Origin: Streptomyces antnestii
GTDB taxonomy: Bacteria > Actinomycetota > Actinomycetes > Streptomycetales > Streptomycetaceae
Assembly: GCF_004005495.1 (NCBI RefSeq)
Contig: NZ_RZYA01000006.1
Span: 124,001-188,000, forward strand
Direction: 5' to 3'
Length of the DNA: 64,000 bases
Position 1 is the stretch's first letter. The number at the start of each line of letters is the position of its first letter. This document shows, one piece after another, positions 60,764 through 64,000 of the stretch. The notes under the pieces were generated by a model, which did no database searches, had not been told where the DNA came from, and saw only the letters and a program-made list of their open reading frames with translations. The translations under genes and the position numbers were made by a program.

Positions 60764-61561
60764 CTAGCGGTAGGAGGCTTTGGTGCGGATCCGTGAGACG
60801 AGCAGCAGGACGAGCAGCGTCGTCGCCATCAGCACCACGGAGATCGCCGACCCGGTGAACAGGGAGCCGCGGTCGGTGGTCGAGTAGATCTGTACGGGCA
60901 GCGGCAGCCAGTCGGGCGGGTACAGCATCATCGTGGCGCTCAGCTCGCCCATGGACAGGGCGAAGCAGAGTCCGGCGGCCGCGTTCAGGGACGGCAGCAG
61001 GAGGGGCAGCTTCACCTTCCACAGGACGTACGAGGGCCTGGCGCCCAGGGACGCGGCGGCTTGTTCGTACGCCGGGTCGAGTCGCACGATCGCGGCCGAA
61101 ACCGACTGATAGGCGAACGCCGTGACAAGGATCGTGTGCGCCAGGATGACGATCCAGCGGGTGCCGTTGAGGAGCACCGGCGGCTTGGAGAAGGCGACGA
61201 GGACGGCGAGGCCGACCACGACGGACGGCACGGCGACCGGCAGCATGAACAGGGCGTCGAGCACCCTGCGGCCGCCCTTCTTGAGCGCGGCGGCCGCGAG
61301 GGCGGCCCAGGTGCCGATCAGCAGGGCGAGGACGCTGGCGCTGACGGCGGTGACGAGGCTGGTGGTCAGCGCCTGGAGGGACGCGCCGCTGGTGGCGGCC
61401 CGGTAGTGACCACCGGTGAACCCGGTCGGAAAGGCACTGGACCAGCTCGTGGCGAACGAGGCGGCGACGATGACGAGCAGCGGCAACGCGAAGAGGGGCA
61501 GAAAGAGGACGAGGAAAGCGACCCAGGCGGCCCACTTGCCTTTACGGCTATGCACGAGCAC
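60764..61561 (-). CDS. Phosphonate-type ABC transporter permease
   Basis: A 265-residue permease with six predicted helices (LVLFLPLFALPLLVIVAASF first) and the EAA-type loop YEQAAASLGARPSYVLWKVKLPLL near residues 165-188. GTG 61561 overlaps the upstream permease stop by 14 nt. It probably pairs with the product of 61548. Confidence 0.85.
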   Translation of the reverse strand: MLVHSRKGKWAAWVAFLVLFLPLFALPLLVIVAASFATSWSSAFPTGFTGGHYRAATSGASLQALTTSLVTAVSASVLALLIGTWAALAAAALKKGGRRVLDALFMLPVAVPSVVVGLAVLVAFSKPPVLLNGTRWIVILAHTILVTAFAYQSVSAAIVRLDPAYEQAAASLGARPSYVLWKVKLPLLLPSLNAAAGLCFALSMGELSATMMLYPPDWLPLPVQIYSTTDRGSLFTGSAISVVLMATTLLVLLLVSRIRTKASYR

Positions 61562-62420
61562 GCCGGCTCACCACCTTGTAGACACCGTAGAGCCCCACGG
61601 AGATCAGCACGTTGACGACGGCGACCACACACGCCCCCGGGTAGTCCGATTCCAAGATGGCCTTGCCATACACAAGCATCGGCAGCGTGGTCACCCCCTT
61701 CGCCCCCGTGAAGAGCACGATGCCGAACTCGTTGAGGCACATGACGAGGACGAGGCTGCCGCCGGCGGCCAGCGCCGGCAGCGCCTCGGGCAGGATGACC
61801 TGCCGCACGATCCGCGCGGGCCGGGCGCCCAGCGAGGACGCCACCTCCAGCTGCGCGGTCTCGATCTGCGAGAACGCGGCGAGCAGCGGCCGCATCACGA
61901 ACGGCGTGAAGTACGTGATCTCGGCGAGGAGCACACCCCACGGGGTGGCGAGGAACTGGAAGGGCCCGGTGGCCGCCCCCGTGACGTCCGTCCACAGCCC
62001 GTTGGCCATGCCCACGGAGCCGTAGACGAAGAGCAGCGCGAGGGTGATCAGGAAGGACGGGAAGGAGAGGAACACGTCGATGAACTTGGCGACGGCCTTC
62101 CCGCCGGGGAACGGGACGAACGCGATGACCAGCGCGAGCGCGAACCCGAGGACGAGGCATCCCACGGTCGCCCCGACCGCCAGCCACACCGTCGTCCCGA
62201 GCGCTTCGCGGAACGCGGACGACGCGAAGACGTCGGCGTACGGCTGGAGCGAGGTGCCGCCGGTGTCGGGCGTCACGGACTGCTGCACCACGAGGGCGAG
62301 CGGGTAGAGAAAGACGAGCCCGAGCACGGCGACGGGCGGCAGCGCCCACACCCATCTCGGTATCTCTGTACGGGACTTGACCCTCACCCCGGCCCGTGCG
62401 CCGAGCGTCGCGCTAGCCAT
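61548..62420 (-). CDS. Phosphonate-type ABC transporter permease
   Basis: A 290-residue permease with six predicted helices (WALPPVAVLGLVFLYPLALVV first) and the loop LEVASSLGARPARIVRQVILPEALP near residues 190-215. The ATG at 62420 overlaps the ATPase stop by 8 nt. The two permeases have similar LGARP loops, as usual for heterodimeric importers of this class. Confidence 0.85.
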   Translation of the reverse strand: MASATLGARAGVRVKSRTEIPRWVWALPPVAVLGLVFLYPLALVVQQSVTPDTGGTSLQPYADVFASSAFREALGTTVWLAVGATVGCLVLGFALALVIAFVPFPGGKAVAKFIDVFLSFPSFLITLALLFVYGSVGMANGLWTDVTGAATGPFQFLATPWGVLLAEITYFTPFVMRPLLAAFSQIETAQLEVASSLGARPARIVRQVILPEALPALAAGGSLVLVMCLNEFGIVLFTGAKGVTTLPMLVYGKAILESDYPGACVVAVVNVLISVGLYGVYKVVSRRARA

Positions 62421-63468
62421 CCGCGCTCACCCCGGCGGACAGCAGCACCGCGTCCTCGGGCGCGAAGTGCACGGTGACCTCGTCGCCGAGCGCCGGAGGC
62501 GTCCGCAGCTCACGCAGGTCCGCCTTGAGGCGGTGCCCGTCCACGTCGACGTAGAGGCGGTGCGTCGAGCCGCGCCACTGGACCTCGGCGACGGAGCCGG
62601 TGAGCGCGTTGGGCCCGTCGCCGAGTCCGACGAGGTGCGGGCGCACGCACAGGGTCGCGGACACTCCGGAGGAGACGTCGCCGGTGGGCACCTTCAGCTC
62701 GGCGCCGGCGAAGGACACCGACCCCGAACCCACCTGTACGGGAAGGAGGTTGGCGTTGCCCACGAACGACGCGGTGAACTCGGTGCGGGGCCTGCGGTAC
62801 AGCTCCTGCGGCGTGCCGACGTCCTGGAGCCGCGCCTTGTCCATGACGGCGATCCGGTCGGCCAGGGTCAGCGCCTCGACCTGGTCGTGGGTGACGTAGA
62901 GGATCGACACGTCGGGCAACTCACGGTGCAGGCGGGCCAGTTCGGCCAGCATGCCGGAGCGCAGCTGCGCGTCGAGGGCGGACAGCGGCTCGTCGAGGAG
63001 CAGGACGCCCGGCCGGATGGCGAGGGCGCGCGCGATGGCGACGCGCTGCTGCTGGCCGCCGGACAGCTCGCGCGGGTAGCGCTTCGCGTAGGACGCCATC
63101 CCGGTCATCTCCAGGGCCTCGGTGACCCGCCCGGGAATCTCGTTCTTGGCGACCTTCTGCGCCTTCAGGCCGAACGCGACGTTGTCCTCGACCCGCAGGT
63201 GCGGGAAGAGGGCGTACTGCTGGACGACCATGCCGATGCCGCGCCGGTGGGGCGGCAGATCCGTGACGTCGCGGTCGCCGATCAGGACGCGGCCCGAGGC
63301 GGGCCGCACGAATCCGGCGACGGCGCGCAGGGCCGTGGTCTTCCCGGACCCGGAGGGGCCGAGCAGCGCCATGACCTCGCCGGACTCGACGGTCAGGTCG
63401 AGGGAGTCGAGGACGGTGTTGCCGCCGTAGGCGACGGACACCTTCTCGAAGCGGATGCCGTCGGCCAT
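62413..63468 (-). CDS. Phosphonate-type ABC transporter ATPase
   Basis: A 351-residue ATPase. Walker A is LLGPSGSGKTTALR, the Q-loop is GMVVQQYALFPHL, the signature is LSGGQQQRVAIARAL, Walker B is VLLLDEPLSALDAQL, and the H-loop is YVTHDQVEAL. A C-terminal TOBE-type domain (about residues 235-351) is present, as in spermidine/iron/phosphonate importers. ATG 63468 follows GGAGG by about 4 nt; an upstream in-frame start adds an Arg-rich leader and is rejected. First gene of the operon. Confidence 0.9.
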   Translation of the reverse strand: MADGIRFEKVSVAYGGNTVLDSLDLTVESGEVMALLGPSGSGKTTALRAVAGFVRPASGRVLIGDRDVTDLPPHRRGIGMVVQQYALFPHLRVEDNVAFGLKAQKVAKNEIPGRVTEALEMTGMASYAKRYPRELSGGQQQRVAIARALAIRPGVLLLDEPLSALDAQLRSGMLAELARLHRELPDVSILYVTHDQVEALTLADRIAVMDKARLQDVGTPQELYRRPRTEFTASFVGNANLLPVQVGSGSVSFAGAELKVPTGDVSSGVSATLCVRPHLVGLGDGPNALTGSVAEVQWRGSTHRLYVDVDGHRLKADLRELRTPPALGDEVTVHFAPEDAVLLSAGVSADG

Positions 63469-63580
63469 CAGCCCTCCACCCCCATGGGGTCGGTCTTCTC
63501 TCTCACGGCGGCAACGCTCCTCGGGCCGGGTGACCCGTGCCGGTCCGCACGGCAACGGGACGGTGAACGACGACCCAAGG

Positions 63581-63594
63581 TTGGCCTAGACCCG
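63581..63594. promoter_or_regulatory. Candidate GntR/UTRA operator before the importer operon
   Basis: TTGGCCTAGACCCG carries the GGCCTAGACC core, close to the GGTCTAGACC palindrome bound by HutC-type regulators. It lies between the regulator gene end and the ATPase start, about 113 nt before the latter. Confidence 0.45.
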
Positions 63595-63649
63595 TTACGT
63601 TCTCGTTATCGTCGTGCGTCGAGTCGGGTCAATTGGCGCCCCCCGGCGC

Positions 63650-64000
63650 TCAGTTGCCCAAACGCGTGGTGAACGAGAAGCGGTCCCCGCGGTAAAGCGT
63701 CCGCACGCGTTCCGTGGGGCGCCCGCCGGTGTCGTACGAGACCCGGTGGATGAGGAGCATCGGCAGGGCGGGCGGGGTCCCGATGAGCAGGGCCTCGCGC
63801 GGGGTGGCGAGGACGGTCTCGATCCGTTCGTCGGCGGACCCGAAGTCGATCCCGAGCCGCTCGTGCACATACGAGTAGAAGGACGAGTCCGGGTCGAAGT
63901 CGACGTCGAGGCGTGGCATCCGCGCGACGGCCACGTACGTGCTCTCCAGGCCGACGCGCTCGTCGTCGGCGAGCAGCACGCGCTCCATGTGCCACACCGG
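63650..64000 (-). CDS. GntR-family regulator, HutC/UTRA subfamily, 3' part (5' end outside window)
   Basis: About 116 C-terminal residues, the frame staying open to the window edge. They form a UTRA ligand-binding domain: MERVLLADDERVGLESTYVAV, FYSYVHERLGIDF, LLIGTPPALPMLLIHRVSYD and the terminal RTLYRGDRFSFTTRLGN strand. The DNA-binding domain lies beyond base 64000. Its place directly before the importer operon in the same direction suggests it senses the imported compound (PhnR-like). A DasR-like protein is less likely given the context. Confidence 0.82.
   Translation of the reverse strand, partial: PVWHMERVLLADDERVGLESTYVAVARMPRLDVDFDPDSSFYSYVHERLGIDFGSADERIETVLATPREALLIGTPPALPMLLIHRVSYDTGGRPTERVRTLYRGDRFSFTTRLGN

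Noticed and set aside
63555..63575. PHO box for PhoP before the importer operon
   Set aside because: A single GTTCACC half-site is visible on the minus strand (another at 60726-60732), without a convincing second 11-bp repeat.

Overview
The window is chromosomal DNA of a Streptomyces. GC content is very high, with third-codon-position GC bias throughout. The gene content matches the central part of the S. coelicolor chromosome from desB onward (established knowledge: desB-desD, glmS, adpA, orn, cebR-cebEFG-bglC, cdgA). I see no prophage, IS element, integrase or CRISPR array. The accessory character comes from repeats and small operons.

Layout. 1-2841: end of the desferrioxamine siderophore operon desB-desC-desD. 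2.9-9.3 kb: secreted hexosaminidase, Tat-exported phosphatase, glmS, acetate-type transporter. 9.4-13.2 kb: universal stress protein, small membrane protein, adpA (with its TTA codon), oligoribonuclease, tRNA-His. 13.2-19.3 kb: cello-oligosaccharide regulon cebR / cebEFG / bglC with two CebR boxes. 19.3-23.0 kb: chitinase and a two-component system. 23.1-28 kb: anchored Pro-rich protein, spermidine-synthase-like protein, prim-pol-like protein, XRE/TPR regulator, histidine phosphatase. 28-33.2 kb: PAP2 membrane protein and a three-gene operon of Fe-S RecB/Cas4-type nuclease, unknown protein and UPF1/Dna2-type SF1 helicase. 33.4-38.6 kb: two conserved proteins, tRNA-Lys, secreted metalloprotease, GGDEF-EAL protein CdgA. 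38.6-48.8 kb: luciferase-like oxidoreductase and an uncharacterised catabolic module (two maleate-isomerase-family enzymes, 2-hydroxyacid dehydrogenase, amidase, DUF3830-type protein, polar amino-acid type ABC importer, IclR regulator). 48.8-56.9 kb: tRNA-Lys, acyl-CoA ligase, membrane protein, LPMO, kinase, SPFH protein, NlpC/P60 protein, tRNA-Lys, FadR-type regulator. 57-64 kb: class F sortase and partner, HAD-IIA hydrolase, 2-aminoethylphosphonate-type ABC importer and its GntR/UTRA regulator (cut by the window end).

How they work together. Three DasR-type operators (dre) precede the hexosaminidase, chitinase and LPMO genes. Chitin cleavage by these enzymes is therefore probably one N-acetylglucosamine-responsive regulon; glmS, which makes glucosamine-6-phosphate, lies nearby without a visible dre. 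CebR boxes control cellobiose uptake and cleavage in the same way. AdpA and CdgA tie the region to development.

The most unusual features are: (i) the split Dna2-like helicase/nuclease operon at 28895-33149; (ii) a recurrent pattern in which the 3' end of a gene, stop codon included, has been tandemly duplicated into the downstream spacer, seen clearly at six protein genes, more weakly at a seventh, and in analogous form at two tRNA-Lys genes; (iii) 276-bp near-identical tRNA-Lys cassettes 14.3 kb apart; (iv) a shared palindromic element upstream of three tRNA promoters.
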